Positions 22,710 through 37,835 are shown, numbered from the stretch's first letter. The stretch: 64,000 nucleotides of DNA from Litoditis marina (GCA_964036275.1 OZ038434.1:29125511-29189510), one strand, 5' to 3'. The notes: generated by a model not told the origin, from the letters alone. A program made the numbers and translations.

Positions 22710-25700
22710 TCTCTTTTGAGTTGTTTTGGTTAGAAACTCACTGAGACAACTCAAACTAAAGCGAGAACAGCTCAAATCTAAGCAGGTTGAGACCAAACTG
22801 CAAATCTTAGCGATAGATCAGCTTGTTCACTAATTCTGTCTAGAATAGTCTCTCATGGGTTGTTTTGGGTAGAAACTCACTGGGACAACTCAAACTATAG
22901 CGAGAACAGCTCAAATCTAAGCAGGTTGAGACCAAACTGCAAATCTTAGCGATAGATCAGCTTGTTCACTAATTCTGTCTAGAATAGTCTCTCATGGGTT
23001 GTTTTGGGTAGAAACTCACTGGGACAACTCAAACTATAGCGAGAACAGCTCAAATCTAAGCAGGTTGAGACCAAACTGCAAATCTTAGCGATAGATCAGC
23101 TTGTTCACTAATTCTGTCTAGAATAGTCTCTCATGGGTTGTTTTGGGTAGAAACTCACTGGGACAACTCAAACTATAGCGAGAACAGCTCAAATCTAAGC
23201 AGGTTGAGACCAAACTGCAAATCTTAGCGATAGATCAGCTTGTTCACTAATTCTGTCTAGAATAGTATCTCATTGGTTGTTTTGGGTAGAAACTCACTGA
23301 GACAACTCAAACTTTAGCGAGAACAGCTCAAATCTAAGCAGGTTGAGACCAAACTATACAAATCTTAGCGATAGATCAGCTTGTTCACTAATTCTGTCTA
23401 GAATAGTCTCTCATGGGTGGTCTTGGGTAGAAACTCACTGAGACAACTCAAACTAAAGCGAGAACAGCTCAAATCTAAGCGGTCAGATCAAACTATGCAA
23501 ATTTTAGCGATAGATCAGCTTGTTCACTAATTCTGTCTAGAATAGTCTCTCATGGGTTGTTTTGGGTAGAAACTCACTGGGACAACTCAAACTATAGCGA
23601 GAACAGCTCAAATCTAAGCAGGTTGAGACCAAACTGCAAATCTTAGCGATAGATCAGCTTGTTCACTAATTCTGTCTAGAATAGTATCTCATTGGTTGTT
23701 TTGGGTAGAAACTCACTGAGACAACTCAAACTTTAGCGAGAACAGCTCAAATCTAAGCAGGTTGAGACCAAACTATACAAATCTTAGCGATAGATCAGCT
23801 TGTTCACTAATTCTGTCTAGAATAGTCTCTCATGGGTGGTCTTGGGTAGAAACTCACTGGGACAGCTCAAACTATATCGAGAACAGGTCAAATCTAAGCA
23901 GGTTGAGACCAAACTATGCAAATCTTCGCGATAGATCAACTCGTTCACTAATTCTGTCTAGAATAGTATCTCATGGGTGGTCTTGGGTAGAAACTCACTG
24001 GGACAGCTCAACCTATATCGAGAACAGCTCAAATCTAAGCAGGTTGAGACCAAACTATGCAAATATTAGCGATAGATCAACTTGTTCACTAATTCTGTCT
24101 AGAATAGTCTCTCATGGGTGGTCTTGGGTAGAAACTCACTGGGACAGCTCAAACTATAGCGAGAACAGCTCAAATCTAAGCAGGTTGAGACCAAACTATG
24201 CAAATCTTCGCGATAGATCAACTTGTTCACTAATTCTGTCTAGAATAGTCTCTCATGGGTGGTCTTGGGTAGAAACTCACTGGGACAGCTCAAACTATAG
24301 CGAGAACAGCTCAAATCTAAGCAGGTTGAGACCAAACTATGCAAGTCTTCGCGATAGATCAACTTGTTCACTAATTCTGTCTAGAATAATCTCTCATGGG
24401 TGGTCTTGGGTAGAAACTCACTGGGACAGCTCAAACTATAGCGAGAACAGGTCAAATCTAAGCAGGTTGAGACCAAACTATGCAAATCTTAGCGATAGAT
24501 CAACTTGTTCACTAATTCTGTCTAGAATAGTCTCTCATGGGTGGTCTTGGGTAGAAACTCACTGGGACAGCTCAAACTATATCGAGAACAGCTGAAATCT
24601 AAGCAGGTTGAGACCAAACTATGCAAATCTTCGCGATAGATCAACTTGTTCACTAATTCTGTCTAGAATAGTCTCTCATGGGTGGTCTTGGGTAGAAACT
24701 CACTGGGACAGCTCAAACTATATCGAGAACAGCTCAAATCTAAGCAGGTTGAGACCAAACTATGCAAATCTTCGCGATAGATCAACTTGTCCACTAATTC
24801 TGTCTAGAATAGTCTCTCATGGGTGGTCTTGGGTAGAAACTCACTGGGACAGCTCAAACTATATCGAGAACAGCTGAAATCTAAGCAGGTTGAGACCAAA
24901 CTATGCAAATCTTCGCGATAGATCAACTTGTTCACTAATTCTGTCTAGAATAGTCTCTCATGGGTGGTCTTGGGTAGAAACTCACTGGGACAGCTCAAAC
25001 TATATCGAGAACAGCTGAAATCTAAGCAGGTTGAGACCAAACTATGCAAATCTTCGCGATAGATCAACTTGTTCACTAATTCTGTCTAGAATAGTCTCTC
25101 ATGGGTGGTCTTGGGTAGAAACTCACTGGGACAGCTCAAACTATATCGAGAACAGCTGAAATCTAAGCAGGTTGAGACCAAACTATGCAAATCTTCGCGA
25201 TAGATCAACTTGTTCACTAATTCTGTCTAGAATAGTCTCTCATGGGTGGTCTTGGGTAGAAACTCACTGGGACAGCTCAAACTATATCGAGAACAGCTCA
25301 AATCTAAGCAGGTTGAGACCAAACTATGCAAATCTTCGCGATAGATCAACTTGTTCACTAATTCTGTCTAGAATAGTCTCTCATGGGTGGTCTTGGGTAG
25401 AAACTCACTGGGACAGCTCAAACTATATCGAGAACAGCTCAAATCTAAGCAGGTTGAGACCAAACTATGCAAATCTTCGCGATAGATCAACTTGTCCACT
25501 AATTCTGTCTAGAATAGTCTCTCATGGGTGGTCTTGGGTAGAAACTCACTGGGACAGCTCAAACTATATCGAGAACAGCTCAAATCTAAGCAGGTTGAGA
25601 CCAAACTATGCAAATCTTCGCGATAGATCAACTTGTCCACTAATTCTGTCTAGAATAGTCTCTCATGGGTGGTCTTGGGTAGAAACTCACTGGGACAGCT

Positions 25701-28700
25701 CAAACTATATCGAGAACAGCTGAAATCTAAGCAGGTTGAGACCAAACTATGCAAATCTTCGCGATAGATCAACTTGTTCACTAATTCTGTCTAGAATAGT
25801 CTCTCATGGGTGGTCTTGGGTAGAAACTCACTGGGACAGCTCAAACTATATCGAGAACAGCTCAAATCTAAGCAGGTTGAGACCAAACTATGCAAATCTT
25901 CGCGATAGATCAACTTGTTCACTAATTCTGTCTAGAATAGTCTCTCATGGGTGGTCTTGGGTAGAAACTCACTGGGACAGCTCAAACTATATCGAGAACA
26001 GCTCAAATCTAAGCAGGTTGAGACCAAACTATGCAAATCTTCGCGATAGATCAACTTGTTCACTAATTCTGTCTAGAATAGTCTCTCATGGGTGGTCTTG
26101 GGTAGAAACTCACTGGGACAGCTCAAACTATATCGAGAACAGCTGAAATCTAAGCAGGTTGAGACCAAACTATGCAAATCTTCGCGATAGATCAACTTGT
26201 TCACTAATTCTGTCTAGAATAGTCTCTCATGGGTGGTCTTGGGTAGAAACTCACTGGGACAGCTCAAACTATATCGAGAACAGCTCAAATCTAAGCAGGT
26301 TGAGACCAAACTATGCAAATCTTCGCGATAGATCAACTTGTTCACTAATTCTGTCTAGAATAGTCTCTCATGGGTGGTCTTGGGTAGAAACTCACTGGGA
26401 CAGCTCAAACTATATCGAGAACAGCTCAAATCTAAGCAGGTTGAGACCAAACTATGCAAATCTTCGCGATAGATCAACTTGTTCACTAATTCTGTCTAGA
26501 ATAGTCTCTCATGGGTGGTCTTGGGTAGAAACTCACTGGGACAGCTCAAACTATATCGAGAACAGCTGAAATCTAAGCAGGTTGAGACCAAACTATGCAA
26601 ATCTTCGCGATAGATCAACTTGTTCACTAATTCTGTCTAGAATAGTCTCTCATGGGTGGTCTTGGGTAGAAACTCACTGGGACAGCTCAAACTATATCGG
26701 AAACAGCTGAAATCTAAGCAGGTTGAGACCAAACTATGCAAATCTTCGCGATAGATCAACTTGTTCACTAATTCTGTCTAGAATAGTCTCTCATGGGTGG
26801 TCTTGGGTAGAAACTCACTGGGACAGCTCAAACTATATCGGAAACAGCTGAAATCTAAGCAGGTTGAGACCAAACTATGCAAATCTTCGCGATAGATCAA
26901 CTTGTTCACTAATTCTGTCTAGAATAGTCTCTCATGGGTGGTCTTGGGTAGAAACTCACTGGGACAGCTCAAACTATATCGAGAACAGCTGAAATCTAAG
27001 CAGGTTGAGACCAAACTATGCAAATCTTCGCGATAGATCAACTTGTTCACTAATTCTGTCTAGAATAGTCTCTCATGGGTGGTCTTGGGTAGAAACTCAC
27101 TGGGACAGCTCAACCTATATCGAGAACAGCTCAAATCTAAGAAGGTTGAGACCAAACTATGCAAATATTAGCGATAGATCAACTTGTTCACTAATTCTGT
27201 CTAGAATAGTCTCTCATGGGTGGTCTTGGGTAGAAACTCACTGGGACAGCTCAAACTATAGCGAGAACAGCTCAAATCTAAGCAGGTTGAGACCAAACTA
27301 TGCAAATCTTCGCGATAGATCAACTTGTTCACTAATTCTGTCTAGAATAGTCTCTCATGGGTGGTCTTGGGTAGAAACTCACTGGGACAGCTCAAACTAT
27401 AGCGAGAACAGGTCAAATCTAAGCAGGTTGAGACCAAACTATGCAAATCTTAGCGATAGATCAACTTGTTCACTAATTCTGTCTAGAATAGTCTCTCATG
27501 GGTGGTCTTGGGTAGAAACTCACTGGGACAGCTCAAACTATATCGAGAACAGCTGAAATCTAAGCAGGTTGAGACCAAACTATGCAAATCTTCGCGATAG
27601 ATCAACTTGTTCACTAATTCTGTCTAGAATAGTCTCTCATGGGTGGTCTTGGGTAGAAACTCACTGGGACAGCTCAAACTATATCGAGAACAGCTCAAAT
27701 CTAAGCAGGTTGAGACCAAACTATGCAAATCTTCGCGATAGATCAACTTGTCCACTAATTCTGTCTAGAATAGTCTCTCATGGGTGGTCTTGGGTAGAAA
27801 CTCACTGGGACAGCTCAAACTATATCGAGAACAGCTGAAATCTAAGCAGGTTGAGACCAAACTATGCAAATCTTCGCGATAGATCAACTTGTTCACTAAT
27901 TCTGTCTAGAATAGTCTCTCATGGGTGGTCTTGGGTAGAAACTCACTGGGACAGCTCAAACTATATCGAGAACAGCTGAAATCTAAGCAGGTTGAGACCA
28001 AACTATGCAAATCTTCGCGATAGATCAACTTGTTCACTAATTCTGTCTAGAATAGTCTCTCATGGGTGGTCTTGGGTAGAAACTCACTGGGACAGCTCAA
28101 ACTATATCGAGAACAGCTGAAATCTAAGCAGGTTGAGACCAAACTATGCAAATCTTCGCGATAGATCAACTTGTTCACTAATTCTGTCTAGAATAGTCTC
28201 TCATGGGTGGTCTTGGGTAGAAACTCACTGGGACAGCTCAAACTATATCGAGAACAGCTCAAATCTAAGCAGGTTGAGACCAAACTATGCAAATCTTCGC
28301 GATAGATCAACTTGTTCACTAATTCTGTCTAGAATAGTCTCTCATGGGTGGTCTTGGGTAGAAACTCACTGGGACAGCTCAAACTATATCGAGAACAGCT
28401 CAAATCTAAGCAGGTTGAGACCAAACTATGCAAATCTTCGCGATAGATCAACTTGTCCACTAATTCTGTCTAGAATAGTCTCTCATGGGTGGTCTTGGGT
28501 AGAAACTCACTGGGACAGCTCAAACTATATCGAGAACAGCTCAAATCTAAGCAGGTTGAGACCAAACTATGCAAATCTTCGCGATAGATCAACTTGTCCA
28601 CTAATTCTGTCTAGAATAGTCTCTCATGGGTGGTCTTGGGTAGAAACTCACTGGGACAGCTCAAACTATATCGAGAACAGCTGAAATCTAAGCAGGTTGA

Positions 28701-31700
28701 GACCAAACTATGCAAATCTTCGCGATAGATCAACTTGTTCACTAATTCTGTCTAGAATAGTCTCTCATGGGTGGTCTTGGGTAGAAACTCACTGGGACAG
28801 CTCAAACTATATCGAGAACAGCTCAAATCTAAGCAGGTTGAGACCAAACTATGCAAATCTTCGCGATAGATCAACTTGTTCACTAATTCTGTCTAGAATA
28901 GTCTCTCATGGGTGGTCTTGGGTAGAAACTCACTGGGACAGCTCAAACTATATCGAGAACAGCTCAAATCTAAGCAGGTTGAGACCAAACTATGCAAATC
29001 TTCGCGATAGATCAACTTGTTCACTAATTCTGTCTAGAATAGTCTCTCATGGGTGGTCTTGGGTAGAAACTCACTGGGACAGCTCAAACTATATCGAGAA
29101 CAGCTCAAATCTAAGCAGGTTGAGACCAAACTATGCAAATCTTCGCGATAGATCAACTTGTTCACTAATTCTGTCTAGAATAGTCTCTCATGGGTGGTCT
29201 TGGGTAGAAACTCACTGGGACAGCTCAAACTATATCGAGAACAGCTGAAATCTAAGCAGGTTGAGACCAAACTATGCAAATCTTCGCGATAGATCAACTT
29301 GTTCACTAATTCTGTCTAGAATAGTCTCTCATGGGTGGTCTTGGGTAGAAACTCACTGGGACAGCTCAAACTATATCGAGAACAGCTCAAATCTAAGCAG
29401 GTTGAGACCAAACTATGCAAATCTTCGCGATAGATCAACTTGTTCACTAATTCTGTCTAGAATAGTCTCTCATGGGTGGTCTTGGGTAGAAACTCACTGG
29501 GACAGCTCAAACTATATCGAGAACAGCTCAAATCTAAGCAGGTTGAGACCAAACTATGCAAATCTTCGCGATAGATCAACTTGTTCACTAATTCTGTCTA
29601 GAATAGTCTCTCATGGGTGGTCTTGGGTAGAAACTCACTGGGACAGCTCAAACTATATCGAGAACAGCTGAAATCTAAGCAGGTTGAGACCAAACTATGC
29701 AAATCTTCGCGATAGATCAACTTGTTCACTAATTCTGTCTAGAATAGTCTCTCATGGGTGGTCTTGGGTAGAAACTCACTGGGACAGCTCAAACTATATC
29801 GAGAACAGCTCAAATCTAAGCAGGTTGAGACCAAACTATGCAAATCTTCGCGATAGATCAACTTGTTCACTAATTCTGTCTAGAATAGTCTCTCATGGGT
29901 GGTCTTGGGTAGAAACTCACTGGGACAGCTCAAACTATATCGAGAACAGCTCAAATCTAAGCAGGTTGAGACCAAACTATGCAAATCTTCGCGATAGATC
30001 AACTTGTTCACTAATTCTGTCTAGAATAGTCTCTCATGGGTGGTCTTGGGTAGAAACTCACTGGGACAGCTCAAACTATATCGAGAACAGCTCAAATCTA
30101 AGCAGGTTGAGACCAAACTATGCAAATCTTCGCGATAGATCAACTTGTTCACTAATTCTGTCTAGAATAGTCTCTCATGGGTGGTCTTGGGTAGAAACTC
30201 ACTGGGACAGCTCAAACTATATCGAGAACAGCTGAAATCTAAGCAGGTTGAGACCAAACTATGCAAATCTTCGCGATAGATCAACTTGTTCACTAATTCT
30301 GTCTAGAATAGTCTCTCATGGGTGGTCTTGGGTAGAAACTCACTGGGACAGCTCAAACTATATCGAGAACAGCTCAAATCTAAGCAGGTTGAGACCAAAC
30401 TATGCAAATCTTCGCGATAGATCAACTTGTTCACTAATTCTGTCTAGAATAGTCTCTCATGGGTGGTCTTGGGTAGAAACTCACTGGGACAGCTCAAACT
30501 ATATCGAGAACAGCTCAAATCTAAGCAGGTTGAGACCAAACTATGCAAATCTTCGCGATAGATCAACTTGTTCACTAATTCTGTCTAGAATAGTCTCTCA
30601 TGGGTGGTCTTGGGTAGAAACTCACTGGGACAGCTCAAACTATATCGAGAACAGCTCAAATCTAAGCAGGTTGAGACCAAACTATGCAAATCTTCGCGAT
30701 AGATCAACTTGTTCACTAATTCTGTCTAGAATAGTCTCTCATGGGTGGTCTTGGGTAGAAACTCACTGGGACAGCTCAAACTATATCGAGAACAGCTGAA
30801 ATCTAAGCAGGTTGAGACCAAACTATGCAAATCTTCGCGATAGATCAACTTGTTCACTAATTCTGTCTAGAATAGTCTCTCATGGGTGGTCTTGGGTAGA
30901 AACTCACTGGGACAGCTCAAACTATATCGGAAACAGCTGAAATCTAAGCAGGTTGAGACCAAACTATGCAAATCTTCGCGATAGATCAACTTGTTCACTA
31001 ATTCTGTCTAGAATAGTCTCTCATGGGTGGTCTTGGGTAGAAACTCACTGGGACAGCTCAAACTATATCGGAAACAGCTGAAATCTAAGCAGGTTGAGAC
31101 CAAACTATGCAAATCTTCGCGATAGATCAACTTGTTCACTAATTCTGTCTAGAATAGTCTCTCATGGGTGGTCTTGGGTAGAAACTCACTGGGACAGCTC
31201 AAACTATATCGAGAACAGCTCAAATCTAAGCAGGTTGAGACCAAACTATGCAAATCTTCGCGATAGATCAACTTGTCCACTAATTCTGTCTAGAATAGTC
31301 TCTCATGGGTGGTCTTGGGTAGAAACTCACTGGGACAGCTCAAACTATATCGAGAACAGCTGAAATCTAAGCAGGTTGAGACCAAACTATGCAAATCTTC
31401 GCGATAGATCAACTTGTTCACTAATTCTGTCTAGAATAGTCTCTCATGGGTGGTCTTGGGTAGAAACTCACTGGGACAGCTCAAACTATATCGAGAACAG
31501 CTCAAATCTAAGCAGGTTGAGACCAAACTATGTAAATCTTCGCGATAGATCAACTTGTTCACTAATTCTGTCTAGAATAGTCTCTCATGGGTGGTCTTGG
31601 GTAGAAACTCACTGGGACAGCTCAAACTATATCGAGAACAGCTCAAATCTAAGCAGGTTGAGACCAAACTATGCAAATCTTCGCGATAGATCAACTTGTC

Positions 31701-34700
31701 CACTAATTCTGTCTAGAATAGTCTCTCATGGGTGGTCTTGGGTAGAAACTCACTGGGACAGCTCAAACTATATCGAGAACAGCTGAAATCTAAGCAGGTT
31801 GAGACCAAACTATGCAAATCTTCGCGATAGATCAACTTGTTCACTAATTCTGTCTAGAATAGTCTCTCATGGGTGGTCTTGGGTAGAAACTCACTGGGAC
31901 AGCTCAAACTATATCGAGAACAGCTCAAATCTAAGCAGGTTGAGACCAAACTATGTAAATCTTCGCGATAGATCAACTTGTTCACTAATTCTGTCTAGAA
32001 TAGTCTCTCATGGGTGGTCTTGGGTAGAAACTCACTGGGACAGCTCAAACTATATCGAGAACAGCTGAAATCTAAGCAGGTTGAGACCAAACTATGCAAA
32101 TCTTCGCGATAGATCAACTTGTTCACTAATTCTGTCTAGAATAGTCTCTCATGGGTGGTCTTGGGTAGAAACTCACTGGGACAGCTCAAACTATATCGAG
32201 AACAGCTCAAATCTAAGCAGGTTGAGACCAAACTATGCAAATCTTCGCGATAGATCAACTTGTTCACTAATTCTGTCTAGAATAGTCTCTCATGGGTGGT
32301 CTTGGGTAGAAACTCACTGGGACAGCTCAAACTATATCGAGAACAGCTCAAATCTAAGCAGGTTGAGACCAAACTATGCAAATCTTCGCGATAGATCAAC
32401 TTGTCCACTAATTCTGTCTAGAATAGTCTCTCATGGGTGGTCTTGGGTAGAAACTCACTGGGACAGCTCAAACTATATCGAGAACAGCTCAAATCTAAGC
32501 AGGTTGAGACCAAACTATGCAAATCTTCGCGATAGATCAACTTGTTCACTAATTCTGTCTAGAATAGTCTCTCATGGGTGGTCTTGGGTAGAAACTCACT
32601 GGGACAGCTCAAACTATATCGAGAACAGCTCAAATCTAAGCAGGTTGAGACCAAACTATGCAAATCTTCGCGATAGATCAACTTGTTCACTAATTCTGTC
32701 TAGAATAGTCTCTCATGGGTGGTCTTGGGTAGAAACTCACTGGGACAGCTCAAACTATATCGAGAACAGCTCAAATCTAAGCAGGTTGAGACCAAACTAT
32801 GCAAATCTTCGCGATAGATCAACTTGTTCACTAATTCTGTCTAGAATAGTCTCTCATGGGTGGTCTTGGGTAGAAACTCACTGGGACAGCTCAAACTATA
32901 TCGAGAACAGCTGAAATCTAAGCAGGTTGAGACCAAACTATGCAAATCTTCGCGATAGATCAACTTGTTCACTAATTCTGTCTAGAATAGTCTCTCATGG
33001 GTGGTCTTGGGTAGAAACTCACTGGGACAGCTCAAACTATATCGAGAACAGCTCAAATCTAAGCAGGTTGAGACCAAACTATGCAAATCTTCGCGATAGA
33101 TCAACTTGTTCACTAATTCTGTCTAGAATAGTCTCTCATGGGTGGTCTTGGGTAGAAACTCACTGGGACAGCTCAAACTATATCGAGAACAGCTCAAATC
33201 TAAGCAGGTTGAGACCAAACTATGCAAATCTTCGCGATAGATCAACTTGTTCACTAATTCTGTCTAGAATAGTCTCTCATGGGTGGTCTTGGGTAGAAAC
33301 TCACTGGGACAGCTCAAACTATATCGAGAACAGCTCAAATCTAAGCAGGTTGAGACCAAACTATGCAAATCTTCGCGATAGATCAACTTGTTCACTAATT
33401 CTGTCTAGAATAGTCTCTCATGGGTGGTCTTGGGTAGAAACTCACTGGGACAGCTCAAACTATATCGAGAACAGCTCAAATCTAAGCAGGTTGAGACCAA
33501 ACTATGCAAATCTTCGCGATAGATCAACTTGTTCACTAATTCTGTCTAGAATAGTCTCTCATGGGTGGTCTTGGGTAGAAACTCACTGGGACAGCTCAAA
33601 CTATATCGAGAACAGCTGAAATCTAAGCAGGTTGAGACCAAACTATGCAAATCTTCGCGATAGATCAACTTGTTCACTAATTCTGTCTAGAATAGTCTCT
33701 CATGGGTGGTCTTGGGTAGAAACTCACTGGGACAGCTCAAACTATATCGAGAACAGCTCAAATCTAAGCAGGTTGAGACCAAACTATGCAAATCTTCGCG
33801 ATAGATCAACTTGTTCACTAATTCTGTCTAGAATAGTCTCTCATGGGTGGTCTTGGGTAGAAACTCACTGGGACAGCTCAAACTATATCGAGAACAGCTC
33901 AAATCTAAGCAGGTTGAGACCAAACTATGCAAATCTTCGCGATAGATCAACTTGTTCACTAATTCTGTCTAGAATAGTCTCTCATGGGTGGTCTTGGGTA
34001 GAAACTCACTGGGACAGCTCAAACTATATCGAGAACAGCTGAAATCTAAGCAGGTTGAGACCAAACTATGCAAATCTTCGCGATAGATCAACTTGTTCAC
34101 TAATTCTGTCTAGAATAGTCTCTCATGGGTGGTCTTGGGTAGAAACTCACTGGGACAGCTCAAACTATATCGGAAACAGCTGAAATCTAAGCAGGTTGAG
34201 ACCAAACTATGCAAATCTTCGCGATAGATCAACTTGTTCACTAATTCTGTCTAGAATAGTCTCTCATGGGTGGTCTTGGGTAGAAACTCACTGGGACAGC
34301 TCAAACTATATCGGAAACAGCTGAAATCTAAGCAGGTTGAGACCAAACTATGCAAATCTTCGCGATAGATCAACTTGTTCACTAATTCTGTCTAGAATAG
34401 TCTCTCATGGGTGGTCTTGGGTAGAAACTCACTGGGACAGCTCAAACTATATCGAGAACGGCTGAAATCTAAGCAGGTTGAGACCAAACTATGCAAATCT
34501 TCGCGATAGATCAACTTGTTCACTAATTCTGTCTAGAATAGTCTCTCATGGGTGGTCTTGGGTAGAAACTCACTGGGACAGCTCAAACTATATCGAGAAC
34601 AGCTCAAATCTAAGCAGGTTGAGACCAAACTATGCAAATCTTCGCGATAGATCAACTTGTTCACTAATTCTGTCTAGAATAGTCTCTCATGGGTGGTCTT

Positions 34701-34821
34701 GGGTAGAAACTCACTGGGACAGCTCAAACTATATCGAGAACAGCTCAAATCTAAGCAGGTTGAGACCAAACTATGTAAATCTTCGCGATAGATCAACTTG
34801 TTCACTAATTCTGTCTAGAAT
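22710..34821 (+). repeat. 12.1-kb satellite array, about 86 units of 139/141 bp
   Basis: Head-to-tail units contain GTAGAAACTCACTGGGACA, AGCAGGTTGAGACCAAACTA, and CTAATTCTGTCTAGAATAG (one TCTAGA per unit). The first units are 139 bp (ACTGCAAATC) and most later units are 141 bp (ACTATGCAAATC), which is 47 codons. One frame therefore stays open across units except where TCA becomes TGA in the word CAGCT(C/G)AAATC. There is no ATG in that frame at a conserved start, no splice structure and no upstream promoter, so it is not treated as coding. The outermost left units are the most diverged. On the right it ends abruptly at 34821. Confidence 0.95.
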
Positions 34822-35855
34822 TATCCTACATGAACCCAAACTACATAACTACAGAAAACCAAAGAATAGTGTGTCTGGTTGGGTATTTTCGTCTAACACA
34901 GTCCCTCTTGGATAGATTTTGGCTGCAGCTCACAGAGAGAGCTCACATTATTGTGGGAATTCATTCAAAAATAATCTGTTTCGAGATTAAACCTAGACAT
35001 AATCTAGACATATGGGGAGATCAAATTGGAGAGAACCGGCAAAAAAGTTAGACTTGTTGGCTCGAACGGCAAATTTCTTTGTGAACGTATTCTACACAAA
35101 CAAAAAGCAAAACGATTCTTCTCAAACCACATGGTGTGTTCCAGGACTATATTCGAACCCACAACCCACAATGGTTGGACAAAATCAATTTGAATGACTG
35201 ATGCTGATATTAGTCAACTAAGCAATTTTGATTCGGTTCCGTGCCAGTTCGAACTGGTCCGTTGTCCTACCAAACCACTTGGTTCGGAAAGATTTTCGAG
35301 TTTGGTTCGAGCAAATTAGGTTCGAAAGTAACTTGATCCTGAAAATGTCTGTTTCAAAGTCGAACGATTTGTAGCTCACACTCTTCCAAACAGCCAAACC
35401 TACAGAACTACAGTAGTTACAGTAAACCACTACTTGACCACAGACTGAACAAATAAATTACCGGGCTCGGATGAGGTTTTGACTGTTTCTGTCTCGTGAA
35501 TGAAGTGTAAAACTGATTGGAGCTCTATCTTCTCTCTCTAACCGTTCCATATTGTCGACCAGGCAAATGAACTAGTGAATCTGGCTCAAGTTGTTCACTG
35601 TTACTCTCTCTAAAAGTGTAGTCTGAACTAGCTTTTAATTTTCCTGAAGTTTGAGAACAGGCGGATAATAGCAAATGAAAGATGGAACAAGATATTCACG
35701 AAAAATATACGACGTTATTTTCCTTCTCAATATATCTTGATCATGTTTTCAGAATTCCAGATTTTGCGATTTGCCTTTGGCGAATTGTTTCCAACGCTAC
35801 CCCCTATGATAAGCCCGATGTTTACAACTGTAACATGGCGACGGCGTTCATTTTT
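34822..35855. other. Region between satellite and foldback element
   Basis: Contains a GGTTCGG-type repeat block at about 35220-35345 and, at 35740-35855 after TTTTCAG, a short open stretch that runs into the inverted repeat boundary. No gene can be supported. Confidence 0.35.
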
Positions 35856-37835
35856 GGCAAACAGTCTAAATCACCGACCTGTAAAAATCACCGACTAATC
35901 ACTGGTCACCGACTAAATTGTAAATTTTCAAAATTAGGTTTTTCTTGGTTTAAAGCATTGTATCTTCGTTTCTTTTTGTTACAAACTACTCAGAAGTAAC
36001 TGTCTGATGTTTTGTGAGATAATTGGAGCATATCTCCCAGAATGACTTTGATTGAACCGTTTTAACTATTGTTTTGATATTTTTCGAAATCAGAGACAAT
36101 CATAACACGTTATTACCATCATTTTCTTGCTTTCATAATATTGTAGTACCTTCTAGATGATCTGTTGAGCCGATAAACAATGATTTTCAGTCTACTAGAA
36201 ATGCAAAATCCGGTATATACTCTTTTACGAGATCCTATGAGCTATACTCATTAAATACCCAAAACTCTTCTACTGTTCCTTCTTTCTGTTATTAGTTTTT
36301 TTCTTCTTATACAATTCCATATATGTTCACCACTTTCTTTACATACATTTTTGCTATATTTCATCTGGAAATTATTCGAATTGGTTCCAGGATGAAATCT
36401 TCGATGATTCGCCGAGAGAAATCTGATATGAAGATCTGTGATGGAAACTAAAACTTCAGGTCGGTTTTCACCATTTGTGTAGGAGATGTTTGTTAGCTCA
36501 GAGAATGATGAAAGAAATGTAACAGTGTGTTCCCATTGTGCTAGTTTTTCATTTATCTTGAGCTGGAGCTACCTCATTTTGTCATTTGGACCACATTTCT
36601 CGTTTTCGTGGTTCACAGGAAATCATTCCGATAACTAATTGATTCTAGCAGTTTACAGTTGGATATAGCATAGTTAATAACAATAGACGTGTATTACTTC
36701 ATTCCACCTAGATCAGTTTCTTTTCTTACATGAGCTGGAGCAATCCAAACTAGACTAGATAGTCAGTTTGTAGTAACTTATTTCAAAGACTAGCTAACCA
36801 TAGGTAGACAAAACTTGGTTTGAGGTAGCATGTAATGAGAGGAGTGCACTGTTCTGCTCCATATTCGTCTAGGGCTGCCTATAACATGAGCTGGAGCAGT
36901 CCAAACTTGACCTTTTTTGTCATTTTGAGAGTCAGTTTGCAGTAAGTTATTTCAAAGACTAGCTAACCACAGGTAGACAAAACTTGGTTTGAGGTAGCAT
37001 GTAATGAGAGGAGTGCACTGTTCTGCTCCATATTCGTCTAGGGCTGCCTATAACATGAGCTGGAGCAGTCCAAACTTGACCTTTTTTGTCATTTTGAGAG
37101 TCAGTTTGCAGTAAGTTATTTCAGAGACTGGCGAACCATAGGTAGATATAACTTGATATGAGGTAGCTTGCAAAAAAAGCAGTGCACTGTTCTGCTCCAT
37201 ATTCGTCTAGGGCTACCTATAACATGAGCTGGAGCAGTCCAAACTTGACCTTTTTTTGTCATTTTGATAGTAAGTTTGTAGTAAGTTATTTCAAAGACTA
37301 GCTAACCACAGGTAGACAAAACTTGGTTTGAGGTAGCATGTAATGAGAGGAGTGCACTGTTTTGCTCCATATTCGTCTAGGGCTGCCTATAACATGAGCT
37401 GGAGCAGTCCAAACTTGACCTTTTTTTGTCATTTTGATAGTCAGTTTGCAGTAACTTATTTCAAAGACTAGCTAACCATAGGTAGAAAGAAAACTTGGTT
37501 TGAGGTAGCATGTAATGAGAGGAGTGCACTGTTGTGCTCCATATTCGTCTAGGGTTGCCTATAACATGAGCTGGAGCAGTCCAAACTTGACCTTTTTTGT
37601 CATTTTGATAGTCAGTTTGCAGTGGATTATTTCAAAGACTAGCTAACCATAGGTAGACATAACTTGGTTTGAGGTAGCATGTAATGAGAGGAGTGCACTA
37701 GTGTGCTCCATAGTCGTCTTAGGTTGCCTAGAACTTGAGCTGGAGCAGTCTAAACTTCACCTTTTATCTGTCACTCTGATAGACAGTTTGCAGTGGATTA
37801 TTTTAGACCCGTGAACCATAGCTGAGTACAGCTTG

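Noticed and set aside
22710..34821. CRISPR-like array
   Set aside because: Units are contiguous full-length repeats without unique spacers in a eukaryotic genome.
23762..34915. Long series of open frames reading LRPNYANLRDRS-type 47-residue repeats
   Set aside because: They are the translation of satellite units whose length is divisible by three; there is no conserved ATG, promoter or splice structure, and TGA variants recur with the higher-order repeat.
35101..35175. tRNA-like B box (GGGTTCGAATA on the minus strand)
   Set aside because: No matching A box or cloverleaf stems were found.
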